From positions 434,001-498,000 of the forward strand of contig NZ_JAEKJA010000007.1 of NCBI RefSeq assembly GCF_016411865.1: DNA of 64,000 bases. Reading direction: 5' to 3'. Position 1 is the stretch's first letter; the number at the start of each line of letters is the position of its first letter. Below are positions 48,510-58,247 of this stretch, one piece after another. Under the pieces are notes generated by a model. That model made no database searches. It was not told the DNA's origin and saw only the letters and a list, made by a program, of their open reading frames with translations. Made by a program: the position numbers and the translations under genes. This DNA is from Acuticoccus mangrovi. GTDB lineage: Bacteria > Pseudomonadota > Alphaproteobacteria > Rhizobiales > Amorphaceae.

Positions 48510-49502
48510 TCAGGGCCTGAGCGTCGCCTCGAAGAAGGCGACGAGGGCGGCGTTCAGCTCGCCATGGAAGGCGGCGCGGTCGAAGCCCTCGGCGTCGACG
48601 CAGACCATGTCCCAGATCCGGCGGTTGAACGCCTTCAGCCGCGGATTGCAGGGGGCGAGGAAGGCGAAGTGGCCGGCCTGCGGCACCACCGTCACGCGGG
48701 TGAGGTGGGGGAGGGCGGCGGCGACATGGGCGCCGTTGGTCGCGTGCGGCACGCGCTCGTCGGCGGCGCCGGACCAGAGGGCGACGGGCACGTCCACCGT
48801 GGCGAGCGCCTCCGCGGGGAAGGCGAAGGCGAGGCCTGGCGCCGCGAGCGCGACGGCGCCGATGCGCGGATCGGCGACGAAGGCGTCGGGATCGGCTTCG
48901 GCGCCCGCGTCTCCCATGCCGGAGACGATGCCGATGCGGCAGGCGAATTCCGCCGGATCCTCCTCGCAGTGGTGCCGGGCGAGGGCGAGATCGGGCCGCG
49001 CGCCCGCCGCGGCGAGCGCGGTGTAGCCGCCGGACGAGAAGCCGTAGAGGCCCACCGTCTCGGCGTCGACCGCGCCGGCCGCCGGCCAGTCCGTCGCGAG
49101 ATAGTCGATGGTGGCGCGGATGTCGGCGGGGCGGGAGACCATCCACTCGGCCGGCGAGGCGCTTTCGTCCTCGCTGTTGTCGCCGCGGTGGTTGGGGGCG
49201 GCGACCACGAAGCCGGCGCGCGCGAGGGCGAGGGCGAGGTCGGCGTGGCCGCCCATCCAGCCGCCGTTGCCGTGGGAGATGACGACGAGGGGAAGGTCCT
49301 TGCCCGCGACCGGCGCGCCGAGGGCGAGGGCTTGACGGAAGGGCGTGTTGGGCTCTTGCGGCGCCGCCGCGTCGGTCGGGTACCAGACGCCCACCGTGAG
49401 CCCCGCCGGCGAGGGCATGGTGACGCGCTGGAAGCCGACGGCGCCATCGGCGAGCGCCGGACCGGCGAGGAGACCGGCGATGAGCACGAGGAACCGTCGC
49501 AT
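48510..49502 (-). CDS. secreted alpha/beta hydrolase (PAF-acetylhydrolase/dienelactone-hydrolase type)
   Basis: This 330-residue protein has a signal peptide (MRRFLVLIAGLLAGPALADG). The fold is marked by LPLVVISHGNGGWMGGHADL, the nucleophile elbow VGLYGFSSGGYTAL (Ser in GFSSGG), a cysteine-containing lid, and a late VVPQAGHFAFL with the catalytic His. Its organisation matches the predicted periplasmic dienelactone-hydrolase-like esterases. It stands alone, convergent with the GMC gene (7 bases between stops). The substrate is probably a small ester or lactone. Confidence 0.85.
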   Translation of the reverse strand: MRRFLVLIAGLLAGPALADGAVGFQRVTMPSPAGLTVGVWYPTDAAAPQEPNTPFRQALALGAPVAGKDLPLVVISHGNGGWMGGHADLALALARAGFVVAAPNHRGDNSEDESASPAEWMVSRPADIRATIDYLATDWPAAGAVDAETVGLYGFSSGGYTALAAAGARPDLALARHHCEEDPAEFACRIGIVSGMGDAGAEADPDAFVADPRIGAVALAAPGLAFAFPAEALATVDVPVALWSGAADERVPHATNGAHVAAALPHLTRVTVVPQAGHFAFLAPCNPRLKAFNRRIWDMVCVDAEGFDRAAFHGELNAALVAFFEATLRP

Positions 49503-49648
49503 TGGGAGGCCTTTCCGGATGGTCGCCGCGGCGTGCCCGCGCCGACGATCTTACCATCCGCGGCCGACGGGTGCGTGACGGCCTCGGCGGCAGCGGTTCG
49601 GCGGTGGCGAGGATGGGGAGCGGCGAGGGTGGGGGCGGCGAAACGAAG

Positions 49649-49677
49649 ACGCCCCGCCGCATCCGGCGGCGGGGCGT
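49649..49677 (-). terminator. strong terminator after the giant coiled-coil gene
   Basis: ACGCCCCGCCGC (49649-49660) and GCGGCGGGGCGT (49666-49677) form a 12-bp perfect stem with a 5-base loop. Read leftward it follows the gene's stop at 49705 and is followed by a T-rich CTTCGTTTC. It is the strongest intrinsic terminator candidate in the window. Confidence 0.75.
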
Positions 49678-49704
49678 TGTGGCGTTCGGCCGGTCGGCGG
49701 CCGG

Positions 49705-52700
49705 CTAGTTGAGGCGGCCGGAGGCGTGGGCGAGCAGGGTGTAGAGCTTGCCCTCGTCCGACATCAGCGTGTCGCGGGTCCGGCGGCCGGACGTGTCGCT
49801 GCGCGAGGTGTCGGCGATCGCCTTCTCGAACTCGTCGACATAGCGGTCGACGTAGCCGCGAAAGTCCCGGTCGCGCTGATAGCGGCGGCGCACGTCCTCG
49901 AAGGTCTGCTGGCCGTCCAGCGTGTAGAGCTGGCGGGAGAAGACCTGGCGCTCGCCGCGATTGAAGCGCTGCCACAGCTCGCGGTAGATGCCGTCCTCGA
50001 TGGCCCGCGCGGCGGGCTTGGCGAGGCGGGACAGCTCGTTGTCGGCGGACGGTGCGGACTGCGGCGCGGCGGGAAGGCTCTCCTCCTCGGAGTCGGCGCG
50101 GCGCAGCAGGCCGTTCATCCAGCCGCTCTCGCTCGGCAGGCGATTGCCGGCGCGGCCGTTGGTGGCCGCCCGCTCGGGCGTCTGGCGGCTCTCCGGCACG
50201 CGCCGTTCGGCGCGGCGGTAGGCGTCGCGGCCGGCGCTGCTGCCCTCGGTCGCGGCGGCCATCTCGCCCTGGCCGGAGTGGCGGGCGACGATGGCGCCGA
50301 GCTCGCGCACGGCGGCGAGCTGGTCGGTCACCGCCCGGCGCAGCGCTTCGGCGTTCTGCACCGTCTCCTCCGGCAGCTCCATCACCGAGCGCTCGAGGGC
50401 GGAGCGCGTCGTCTCGAACTCCTCCTGAACGCTGCGGGCCGACTGGCGCATGTCGGAGGTGGCCGACTGGAAGCGGTCCGCCACCGCCTGCAGCGCCTCG
50501 ATGAGCTCGGCGGCCATCGCCTCGTGCGAGATGCGCAGATTCTCGCGGATGCGCTCGGCATCGGCGCTGGCATTCTCGTGCAGGGCTTCGAGCTGCGGGC
50601 CGACGGCGCGGGCGGCCTCGTCGAGCGTGCGCTCCAGCAGGATGCGGGCGTCGTGCACGCGCTCCTCGGTGCTGCGCAGCTGGTCGTCGACGCGCTCGGT
50701 GAAGGAGCGCATCAGCGAGTCCACCTGCTCCGACTTCGTCATCAGGTTGGCCGAGAGGTCCTCGAGCGCGGCGCGGCGCTCGTCCATGCGGCTGTCGAAG
50801 GCCGACGCGTCGCCCTCGAAGCGCTCCACGATACCGGCCAGGAACTCGCCGTCGCGCTCGATGCGCTGGGCGATGGAGGCGAGGTCACCGAGGGCGTTGT
50901 CGGCCGCCTCGCGCAGGGCGTTCGCCTGGCGCGACATCTCCTCGCCGGTGCGGTTGGTGTCGGCCAGAGCCGCCTGCACCACCTGGCGCAAGCCCTCGCC
51001 ACGGGTGGAGAGATTGTTCTCCATGTCGGCGAGGGTGGTGCCGACCGAGCCGAGCATGTCGTGCAGCGCCGCGTTGGTGGCCTGCACCCGCTCCAGCGTG
51101 CCGCCGAGCTCGTCGATGAGGGCGGCGTGGGTCTCGCGCAGCTCCGAGATGGCGCCGGCACCGCGCTCGGCGAGGGCGTTGAGGAACTGGTCGCCGTGCT
51201 CGTCGATGACGACGCGGAGGTCGGACAGCGACGCGGCGGCGTCGCGCGCCACCTGCTGCATGGCGTCGGTGGTGCGGCCGCCCTCCTCGGTGAGGGCGTG
51301 ATGAGCACTGGCCATCGTCTCGGTGATGGCGCTGCGGGTCGCTTCGGTGCGCTCGTCGATCATGCGCAGGAGCTGGTCGAGGGCTTCGACCATCGCGTCG
51401 CGCATCATCTGGCCGCCGGAGGCGACCTCGCCGGACATCGAGGCCATGGTGTCGGCCAGCATCTGGTTGACCGAGGTCGTCTCCTGCGAGAGCTGGTCGG
51501 CGATCCGCTGCATCGGCTCGAGGATGTCGTGCTGCGTCGCCTCCACGAGGGTGCGCAGAGCGTCCTGGGCCCGCTCGCCTTCGCCGGCGAGGCCGTCGGC
51601 GATGCCGTGGGTGGCCTCGCGGCTGAGCTGCGTCACCTCCTCGAGGCGGGCGGCGAAGGCGTCGTTGATGGAGGCCTGGCCGTCGGCGAGGGCATCGGAG
51701 ATGGTGCGGGCGCGCTCCACGAGGGCGTCGGACACCTTCTCGACGCGTCCGTCGAGCGCCTCTTCCATCGCCTCGAGGCGCTCGGTGAGGACGCTCGCCA
51801 CCTCGGTCGCGTGGGTCGTCAGCGCCGACACCACCTGGGTGGAGCGCTCGTTGACGAGCTCGTCGTAGCGCTCGATCGTCTCGGCGAGCTCGCGCGCCAC
51901 CGGCGTGCCCCGCTCGTCGAGCAGGGTGGAGAGGCGGGTGAGGTCGCTGCCGATCTGCTCGCGCAGCATGTCCATGCGGCCCGCGAAGGCGCTGGTCTCG
52001 GCGTCGAAGGAGGCCGACATGGTGTCGATGCGATCGCTCAGCGTGCGCTCGTAGCTCTCGGCGGTGGTTGCGACGATCGCCTCGAGGCGGGCCGAGTTGT
52101 CGGCCACCACGGCCTCGTAGCGCGTCACCTCGTTTTCGAGCGACACGCGGATGGCGTTGCCGCGATCGGCGATGATGTCGGCGATCTGCATGGCCGACTG
52201 GCTGATCTCGCGAGCCGCGGTGGAGCCCCGGTCCGACACCGCCTCGGCGATCTCCACCCCGGCGTGGGCGAGCGTCTCGGCAATGTCGGTGGTGTGCTTC
52301 TTCATCGCCGACGACACGTCGTGGGTGGCGTCGGAAAGGCTCTCGCGCACCCGGTCGGTGTTGGCCTTCATGTTCTCCTGGAAGGCGTCGGTGGAATGAC
52401 GCAGCGTGGCGTCGAGCGTCGCGCCCTCGGAGGTGATGGCGTGCTCGATGCGGTCGGCCGTGCCTTCGATGCGGGAGGCGAGCTCGCCGCCGGAGACGGT
52501 GATCGTCTGGCTCATGCTGCCGTGGATCGTCTCGAGGCGATCGGTGAAGGCCTCGGCGCGCACCGCGAGATCCTCGACCAGCGAGGAGCCGGAGCCGGCG
52601 ATGACGTCGGCCACGCGGTCGACCTCGCCGCTGATGCGCTCGACCACGTTGTCGGTGCGCACCGACAGCGTGTTGCCGGCCTGCTCGGTACCGTCCACGA

Positions 52701-55700
52701 AGGTCCGCTCCAGCGCCTCGGAGAAGTGGTTGAGGCTCGTCTCGAAGGTCGCCGCGTAGCTGATGAAGCTCTGCTCGAGCTGGGTCTGGCGCTCCTTGAG
52801 GAGCTCGTCGGAGCGGTCGGCCTGGCGCAGCAGCGTCTCCGACAGCGACGTCGAGGTCTGCGTGACGGAATCGGTGAGCCGGTCGCCCAGCGCGTTGATC
52901 GAGGATTCGATCTGGTCGATCTGCGCGAACACCGCGTCGTGCATCTGGGTGGAGGCGCCCGAGATCGACTCGGTCATGCGGTCGCCGAGGTGGGTGAGGC
53001 GTTCCTCCACCTCGTGGATGTGGCCGCCGAACGATTCCAGCATCGCCGTGGTGGTCGACTGCACGGTGCCCGACAGGTGGTCGGAGAGGGCGTGCACGCG
53101 GTGCTCCATATCGTCCACCTGGCGGCCGATCGTTTCGGAGAACTCGGAGGTGGCGGAGCTGACGACGTTGCCCACCCGGTCGCCCAGCACGTTCAGCGTC
53201 TCTTCGAGCTGGTCGGCGCGGGTGATGAGGGTGTCGCTCATCTGCGAGGAGGAGGCGGTGACGGCGTCGGTCAGGCGGTCGCCCAGCACGCCGAGGGTGG
53301 AGCTGACCTGGTCCACCTGGTTGAGGAGCTGGTTGGAGAGCTCCTCGGTGGCGGCCTGGATGGCGTTGGAGGTGAGCGAGCCGCTCTGGCCGATGGTGGC
53401 GTCGAGCTCGCCCATCTTGTTCTCGATGGCGGCGACGAGGCGCGAGGCGGTCTCGGTGAGGCGCTCGTCGACCATGGTGGAGCGCAGCGACACCGTTTCG
53501 GCCGCGCGCTCGGCCGACTCCGACACCTCGCGCTCCATCAGGCTCATGCGCTCGGCCATGGTGGAGGAGACGTGACGCGACACGGCGTCGACGCGCTCGT
53601 CGATCTCGCCGAGGCGGCCTTCGATCATCCCGCCGATACGCTGGGCCGCGTCGGAGAGGGTGGTGTCGAGATGGCTCAGCGAGCCGGAGACGACGCCGGT
53701 CAGCCGCTCGCCGGCTTCCGACATCTGCGTCGTCACCACGGTGAGGCGGTCGCTCACCTGGTTCTCCAGCGTCTGCGACGCGGTGACCACGGTGGACTCG
53801 ATGGTGGCGAGGCGCTCGTCGACGGTCGCCACCACCTCCTCGGACACGCGCGACAGCGTGTTGTCGATGCTGGCGAGCTGGGTGTCGAAGGTCGCGGTGA
53901 GCTGCTCGTTGGCGCGCGTCATCTCGGTGGTGACGGCGCCGGCCCGCTCGGTGAGGTTGTTGGTGAGGTACTCGGCGGTGCGCGTCAGGGCGCCGTCGAC
54001 GTCGCCGAGGCGGCCCTCGACGATCTCGATCAGAGTGCGCGAGGAGCGCTCCAGCGTCCCGTCGAGGCTCTGGACGGAGGTGTCGACGAGGCTCGTGAAG
54101 TGCTCGGCGGTGCCGGACACGGCGTTCTCCAGCGTCTCCAGGCGCTCGTCGAGCATGTTCGTCAGCCGCTCGGAGGCGTAGGTGACCGAGGTGTCGACCG
54201 CGTTCATGCGATCCTCGACCGTGTTCGACAGCCGCTCGGACGACAGCGACACGCTCGCGTCGAGCGCGCCCATGCGATCGGCGATGGTGGTGTTGAAGCG
54301 GTCGCTGGCGTCGGCGAGGGTGGCCTGCACCTCGCCGAGCTTGGAATCGACGGTGATGTTGAGGGTGGCGTTCACCTCGTTGATGGCGCCCGACACCTTC
54401 TCGCCGGCCGACATCAGCACCCTGGTGACCTCCTCGGCGCGTTCCAGCACCGTGTCGGCCATGGTGGAGCCCGTCGAGGCGAAGCTCTCCGTCATCGCCA
54501 CCGTGCGGTCGGCGAGGGTGTCGACCAGCTCCTGGCCGACGCGGCCGAACTCGTCGGTGATCTCCTTCGACTGGCCGGCGATGGAATCGATCAGGATGTC
54601 GGCGGTGGAGCGGATCGTCTCCGTCGCCGAGCCCGCCTCGGCCTGAAGGCTGCCGACGAGATATTCGGCCGTTGAGCGGATCGTCTCCACGGTCTGGCCG
54701 GTCTCCGAATGGAGGCTGCCGACGAGCGCTCCGGAGGCGCCCTTGACCGCGGCGATGGTCGCCTCGGACTGGTCGTTGAGCGCGTTGATGAGGGCCTCGA
54801 CGAAGGAGTGGACCGCGTCGGACTGGGACTGCGAGGCGGTCTCGAGCTTGGCCACCACGGCGTCGCCGGTGTCGGTGAGCCGCATCTCCAGTTCGTGCGA
54901 GCGGTCGACGAGCTTGCCCACATAGGCATCGCCGCTCTGCGAGAAGGTGGTGAGGAGCGACTGGCCGGAGGTGCGCAGATCGTCGGCGATGCGCTGGGTC
55001 TCGGCCTCGAAGGTGGAGCCGATGGAGCCGGTCGCCTCCGACAGGCGGTTCGACACGGTATCCTGCAGGTCGCCCACCAGCGCGGCGAGGCCGGTCTTGG
55101 CGGTCTCCAGCTCCTCGCGGATCTGGTCGGAGTTCGCCATCAGCATCTGGCGCTCGGCGACGAGCTCCTCGAAGAGGGCGCGGATCTTCGCCTCGTGGTC
55201 GCCGTAGGAGCGCTCCAGCGCCGACACCTCGCGGTGGACGAGGACCTCGAGCTCGCTCGCCCGCTCGAGCGCCTGCTCGATGCCCGCGCTCATGCCGGCG
55301 ACCTCGCGGCGGATCGCCTGGCCGATGTTGGCGACCCCTTCGGTGGCGTTGATCTCGGGCTCAGTGAGGCGCTGGGCGAGTTCGCTCATCGCCTGGGAGG
55401 TGGAGCGCAGCTCCTCCGACCGCTGCACCAGGAAGGCGACCATATAGAAGAGGAGGATCGGGGCGACCGTGGCGCCGAGGAGGGCGAAGCCTTCGGCCGA
55501 TTGCACGAACCCCATCACCCCGCTCTGGGCGACGAGGCCGATGCCGATGAGGGCGGCGAGCCCGATCCAGACGAGGGAGATGACGGTGGCGATGGACACC
55601 GCCGTGATGCCCCGCCGGCGGCCGGCCTTCTCCGCCGCCTCGAAGCGGGCGCGATCGTCGTTGGCGGCGGCCTGCTGCTTGGCAAGGGCGCGGTGGCGGC

Positions 55701-55968
55701 GGCGCCGGGGCCGGCTCGCGGCGTCACCGTCGTCCACGTCGTTGGCGGCGGCGAAGGCCGCGGCGTCCGCCTCGACGTCGTCCACCGCCGACTCCTCGGC
55801 GGTTGGCACGCTCGCGCTGAGCGAGTCCTCGATCCCGGAGACGAGATCGACCTGTTCGTCCTCGTTGCTGCCGAGGTCGAACTTCAGCGCCTCCTCGACG
55901 GCCGACAAGGCGGCGTCGGAAGGATCCGAGCCGGTCGCCTCGGAAGAGCGGTGCGGGTCTGTCGCCAT
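49705..55968 (-). CDS. giant membrane-anchored coiled-coil protein, growth pole ring (GPR)-like
   Basis: This is a 2087-residue protein. Residues 1-115 are acidic then Arg-rich; two membrane helices follow at about 121-148 and 160-181, leaving a cytoplasmic C-terminal part of about 1900 residues. That part is almost all amphipathic helix. Residues 533-862 are fifteen contiguous 22-residue repeats, and 891-1055 are five 33-residue repeats, as in apolipoproteins. The last ~230 residues are a proline-rich linker and a compact conserved end (RELWQRFNRGERQVFSRQLY). Size, membrane topology and apolipoprotein-like repeats match the growth pole ring protein of Agrobacterium, which organises polar growth in Rhizobiales. 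ATG 55968 has GAGG 8 bases upstream. Function is inferred from that similarity of form. Confidence 0.85.
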   Translation of the reverse strand: MATDPHRSSEATGSDPSDAALSAVEEALKFDLGSNEDEQVDLVSGIEDSLSASVPTAEESAVDDVEADAAAFAAANDVDDGDAASRPRRRRHRALAKQQAAANDDRARFEAAEKAGRRRGITAVSIATVISLVWIGLAALIGIGLVAQSGVMGFVQSAEGFALLGATVAPILLFYMVAFLVQRSEELRSTSQAMSELAQRLTEPEINATEGVANIGQAIRREVAGMSAGIEQALERASELEVLVHREVSALERSYGDHEAKIRALFEELVAERQMLMANSDQIREELETAKTGLAALVGDLQDTVSNRLSEATGSIGSTFEAETQRIADDLRTSGQSLLTTFSQSGDAYVGKLVDRSHELEMRLTDTGDAVVAKLETASQSQSDAVHSFVEALINALNDQSEATIAAVKGASGALVGSLHSETGQTVETIRSTAEYLVGSLQAEAGSATETIRSTADILIDSIAGQSKEITDEFGRVGQELVDTLADRTVAMTESFASTGSTMADTVLERAEEVTRVLMSAGEKVSGAINEVNATLNITVDSKLGEVQATLADASDRFNTTIADRMGALDASVSLSSERLSNTVEDRMNAVDTSVTYASERLTNMLDERLETLENAVSGTAEHFTSLVDTSVQSLDGTLERSSRTLIEIVEGRLGDVDGALTRTAEYLTNNLTERAGAVTTEMTRANEQLTATFDTQLASIDNTLSRVSEEVVATVDERLATIESTVVTASQTLENQVSDRLTVVTTQMSEAGERLTGVVSGSLSHLDTTLSDAAQRIGGMIEGRLGEIDERVDAVSRHVSSTMAERMSLMEREVSESAERAAETVSLRSTMVDERLTETASRLVAAIENKMGELDATIGQSGSLTSNAIQAATEELSNQLLNQVDQVSSTLGVLGDRLTDAVTASSSQMSDTLITRADQLEETLNVLGDRVGNVVSSATSEFSETIGRQVDDMEHRVHALSDHLSGTVQSTTTAMLESFGGHIHEVEERLTHLGDRMTESISGASTQMHDAVFAQIDQIESSINALGDRLTDSVTQTSTSLSETLLRQADRSDELLKERQTQLEQSFISYAATFETSLNHFSEALERTFVDGTEQAGNTLSVRTDNVVERISGEVDRVADVIAGSGSSLVEDLAVRAEAFTDRLETIHGSMSQTITVSGGELASRIEGTADRIEHAITSEGATLDATLRHSTDAFQENMKANTDRVRESLSDATHDVSSAMKKHTTDIAETLAHAGVEIAEAVSDRGSTAAREISQSAMQIADIIADRGNAIRVSLENEVTRYEAVVADNSARLEAIVATTAESYERTLSDRIDTMSASFDAETSAFAGRMDMLREQIGSDLTRLSTLLDERGTPVARELAETIERYDELVNERSTQVVSALTTHATEVASVLTERLEAMEEALDGRVEKVSDALVERARTISDALADGQASINDAFAARLEEVTQLSREATHGIADGLAGEGERAQDALRTLVEATQHDILEPMQRIADQLSQETTSVNQMLADTMASMSGEVASGGQMMRDAMVEALDQLLRMIDERTEATRSAITETMASAHHALTEEGGRTTDAMQQVARDAAASLSDLRVVIDEHGDQFLNALAERGAGAISELRETHAALIDELGGTLERVQATNAALHDMLGSVGTTLADMENNLSTRGEGLRQVVQAALADTNRTGEEMSRQANALREAADNALGDLASIAQRIERDGEFLAGIVERFEGDASAFDSRMDERRAALEDLSANLMTKSEQVDSLMRSFTERVDDQLRSTEERVHDARILLERTLDEAARAVGPQLEALHENASADAERIRENLRISHEAMAAELIEALQAVADRFQSATSDMRQSARSVQEEFETTRSALERSVMELPEETVQNAEALRRAVTDQLAAVRELGAIVARHSGQGEMAAATEGSSAGRDAYRRAERRVPESRQTPERAATNGRAGNRLPSESGWMNGLLRRADSEEESLPAAPQSAPSADNELSRLAKPAARAIEDGIYRELWQRFNRGERQVFSRQLYTLDGQQTFEDVRRRYQRDRDFRGYVDRYVDEFEKAIADTSRSDTSGRRTRDTLMSDEGKLYTLLAHASGRLN
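52804..53298 (-). repeat. five 33-residue repeats in the GPR-like protein
   Basis: Residues about 891-1055. Units begin TLGVLGDRLTDAV, TLNVLGDRVGNVV, RVHALSDHLSGTV, RLTHLGDRMTESI and SINALGDRLTDSV, each exactly 33 residues (99 bases) with no gaps. Three turns of 11 residues per unit is the apolipoprotein periodicity. Confidence 0.85.
53383..54372 (-). repeat. fifteen contiguous 22-residue repeats in the GPR-like protein
   Basis: Residues 533-862. The pattern is roughly S-E-R-L-x-x-x-V-x-x-R-L-x-x-V-D-x-x-V-x-x-A, for example SERLSNTVEDRMNAV and SERLTNMLDERLETL. I counted fifteen units of exactly 22 residues (66 bases each) without insertions. Confidence 0.88.
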
Positions 55969-56284
55969 GAACATCGCCTCGATCGTACGCGTACTGAAGG
56001 TGCCGGACACTGCGCCCGGCGCGCCAACGTGACCAGCGGCCGCGGGCGGGATTCGCCGGGCGGTCGCGGCCATTCGTTAAGAATTGGCTAATGCCATACT
56101 ACACGGGGTCGAACAAGGAACGCACGTCCTGAAGATCGTTAAGGTTAATTCTGTTAACCTTTGGCCGTCGCTCGGTTTTTGCGGTGAGGGGGGTTGCCTC
56201 CCGCAGCACGGCTGGACGGCGGCCGCGTTGCTTGACGCGCTCTGGTTAATCGCTATGTCGCTCGCAGCGTCCTAGCGAGGTTCC
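55969..56284. promoter_or_regulatory. divergent promoter of the GPR-like gene and the ferredoxin gene, with a CtrA-like site
   Basis: This 316-base gap has no supported gene. TTAA-N7-CTAA at 56077-56091 differs by one base from the alphaproteobacterial CtrA consensus TTAA-N7-TTAA. A perfect inverted repeat GGTTAA-N5-TTAACC lies at 56143-56159. The region around both is AT-rich. Confidence 0.5.
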
Positions 56285-56605
56285 ATGGTCAACATCACCT
56301 TTATCACCCACGATGGCGAGACCCACCAAGTGAGCGCCGACTCCGGCGGCTCGGTGATGGAGGCCGCGGTTCGCGCCATGGTGCCCGGCATCGACGCCGA
56401 ATGCGGCGGGGCGTGCGCCTGCGCCACCTGCCACGTCTATATCGACGAGGCGTGGCGGGAAAAGGTCGGCGACCCGTCGCCGATGGAGGAGGACATGCTG
56501 GACTTCGCCTTCGAGGTGCAGGAGGGCTCGCGCCTGTCCTGCCAGGTCAAGCTGAGTGACGAGCTCGACGGTCTCGTGGTGCGCATCCCAGAGCGCCAGG
56601 CGTGA
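56285..56605 (+). CDS. [2Fe-2S] ferredoxin, adrenodoxin/vertebrate-type
   Basis: This 106-residue electron carrier has the cluster cysteines in [15 protein letters not shown] (C-x5-C-x2-C) and the fourth in RLSCQVKL, the pattern of FdVI/adrenodoxin-like ferredoxins used by cytochrome P450s or Fe-S assembly. The acidic stretch [17 protein letters not shown] is the usual partner-docking face. It is followed after 15 bases by a hydrolase gene. No reductase or P450 is in the window, so its partner is unknown. Confidence 0.93.
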   Translation: MVNITFITHDGETHQVSADSGGSVMEAAVRAMVPGIDAECGGACACATCHVYIDEAWREKVGDPSPMEEDMLDFAFEVQEGSRLSCQVKLSDELDGLVVRIPERQA

Positions 56606-56620
56606 GCGGGCGGCGCTGAG

Positions 56621-57376
56621 ATGGCGACGTTCGACAGCGACGGCGTCCTCATCGACTATCTCGACGACGGCGAGGGGCCGGCGGTGGTTCTCGTCCACGG
56701 CTTCGCCTCCAACCAGGTGGTGAACTGGGTGAACACCACCTGGGTCACGCATTTGAAGCGGGCCGGCTACCGGGTGATCGCGCTCGACAATCGCGGCCAC
56801 GGCAAGTCGCAGAAGCTCTACGATCCCGCGCTCTACAGCACCGACCTGATGGCCGACGACGTGGTGCGGCTGATCGACCATCTGACGCTCGATCGGCCGG
56901 TGGTGATGGGCTACTCGATGGGCGCCCGCATCGCCGCCTTCACCGCGCTCAAGGCGCCGCAGAAGCTGCGCGGGCTGGTCTTGTCGGGGCTTGCGAGCAA
57001 TCTCGTGAACGGCGTCGAGGGCGGACCGCGGATCGCCGAGGCGCTGGAGGCACCCTCGCTCGACGACGTGTCGGGCCAGCAGCCGCGCATGTTCCGCGCC
57101 TTCGCCGAGCAGACCGGCGGTGATCTCAAGGCGCTCGCCTCCTGCATCCGCGCCTCGCGCCAGACGCTGTCGGCCGCGGACGTCGCCCGCATCGCGGTGC
57201 CGACGCTGGTGGTCGCGGGGGCCGACGACGAGATCGCGGGCTCGGCCGAGGCGCTCGCCGCCCTCATTCCGGGAGCGCGGGCGCTGACGATCCCCGGCCG
57301 CGATCACATGAGCGCCGTCGGCGACCGCACCCACAAGGCCGAGGTGGTCAACTTTCTGGGTAGCCTCGCAAATTGA
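56621..57376 (+). CDS. alpha/beta hydrolase
   Basis: This 251-residue hydrolase has the oxyanion segment VVLVHGFASNQ, the LDNRGHGKS motif, the nucleophile elbow VVMGYSMGARIA (Ser in GYSMG), an Asp in VVAGADDEI and the catalytic His in GRDHMSAV. No signal peptide. It has the general form of carboxylesterase/haloperoxidase-type hydrolases; the substrate is unclear. It sits between the ferredoxin and cysE on the same strand and is probably co-transcribed with the ferredoxin. Confidence 0.9.
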   Translation: MATFDSDGVLIDYLDDGEGPAVVLVHGFASNQVVNWVNTTWVTHLKRAGYRVIALDNRGHGKSQKLYDPALYSTDLMADDVVRLIDHLTLDRPVVMGYSMGARIAAFTALKAPQKLRGLVLSGLASNLVNGVEGGPRIAEALEAPSLDDVSGQQPRMFRAFAEQTGGDLKALASCIRASRQTLSAADVARIAVPTLVVAGADDEIAGSAEALAALIPGARALTIPGRDHMSAVGDRTHKAEVVNFLGSLAN

Positions 57377-57434
57377 ATTGCTGCTATGGCACGCATCCAC
57401 TATCTGGGTACGGTATCGTAGGAGGGAGGGGCCC

Positions 57435-58247
57435 ATGGCAGAGGCGGCGATCTATTCCCACGATCCGGTTTGGCGCCGGGTACGCGACGATGCTGCGGAG
57501 ATCGCCCGGCGCGAGCCCTCGCTCGCCGGTATGGTCCACGCGGTGATCCTCGATCAGCCTTCGATGGAGGATGCGATCGCCGAGCGCGTCGCCCACCGCT
57601 TGGCCGATCCGCAGCTCGACGCGACCCACATCCGCAACGCCTTCCGCGACGCGCTCGACGACGATCCGGACCTCGCCGAGGTGATGCGGATCGACGTCTT
57701 CGCCGTCTGCGACCGCGACGCGGCGTGCGAGCGGCTGATCGAGCCGATCCTCTATTTCAAGGGCTTCCATGCCCTGATGAGCCACCGCGTCGCCCACTCC
57801 ATGTGGACGCGCGGCCGGCGCGACTTCGCGCTGATGCTGCAGAGCCGCGCCTCGGCGGCCTTGCAGGTGGACATTCATCCCGCCGTGCCGATGGGGCGCG
57901 GCATCTTCATCGACCATGCGACCGGGGTGGTGATCGGCGCCACCGCGCGGCTCGGGGACGACGTGTCGCTGCTCCAGGGCGTCACCCTCGGCGGCACCGG
58001 CAAGGACAGGGGCGACCGCCATCCGAAGATCGGCTCCGGCGTGCTCCTGGGCGCCGGAGCGAAGGTGCTCGGCAACTTCGAGATCGGCCACTCCTCCCGC
58101 GTCGCGGCGGGTTCGGTGGTGCTCTCGGCCGTGCCGCCCAACGTCACGGTGGCGGGCGTTCCGGCCCGCATCGTGGGCGAGGCCGGCTGCCGCGAGCCGT
58201 CGCGCTCCATGGACCAGATCCTCGCCGATCTCGCCACCGGCGGCTGA
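57435..58247 (+). CDS. cysE: serine acetyltransferase
   Basis: It makes O-acetylserine from serine and acetyl-CoA, the first committed step of cysteine synthesis. The 270-residue protein has an N-terminal helical domain (VWRRVRDDAAEIARREPSLA) and a C-terminal hexapeptide-repeat helix with MGRGIFIDHATGVVIGATA, GVTLGGTGKDRGDRHPKIGS and VVLSAVPPNVTVAGVPARIV. The catalytic His is in FIDHATG. ATG 57435 follows GGAGGGAGGGG; the frame open from 57378 is rejected. Confidence 0.95.
   Translation: MAEAAIYSHDPVWRRVRDDAAEIARREPSLAGMVHAVILDQPSMEDAIAERVAHRLADPQLDATHIRNAFRDALDDDPDLAEVMRIDVFAVCDRDAACERLIEPILYFKGFHALMSHRVAHSMWTRGRRDFALMLQSRASAALQVDIHPAVPMGRGIFIDHATGVVIGATARLGDDVSLLQGVTLGGTGKDRGDRHPKIGSGVLLGAGAKVLGNFEIGHSSRVAAGSVVLSAVPPNVTVAGVPARIVGEAGCREPSRSMDQILADLATGG

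Noticed and set aside
49726-54675. A 1649-codon plus-strand frame
   Set aside because: It is the antisense of the GPR-like protein and repeats only because that gene repeats.
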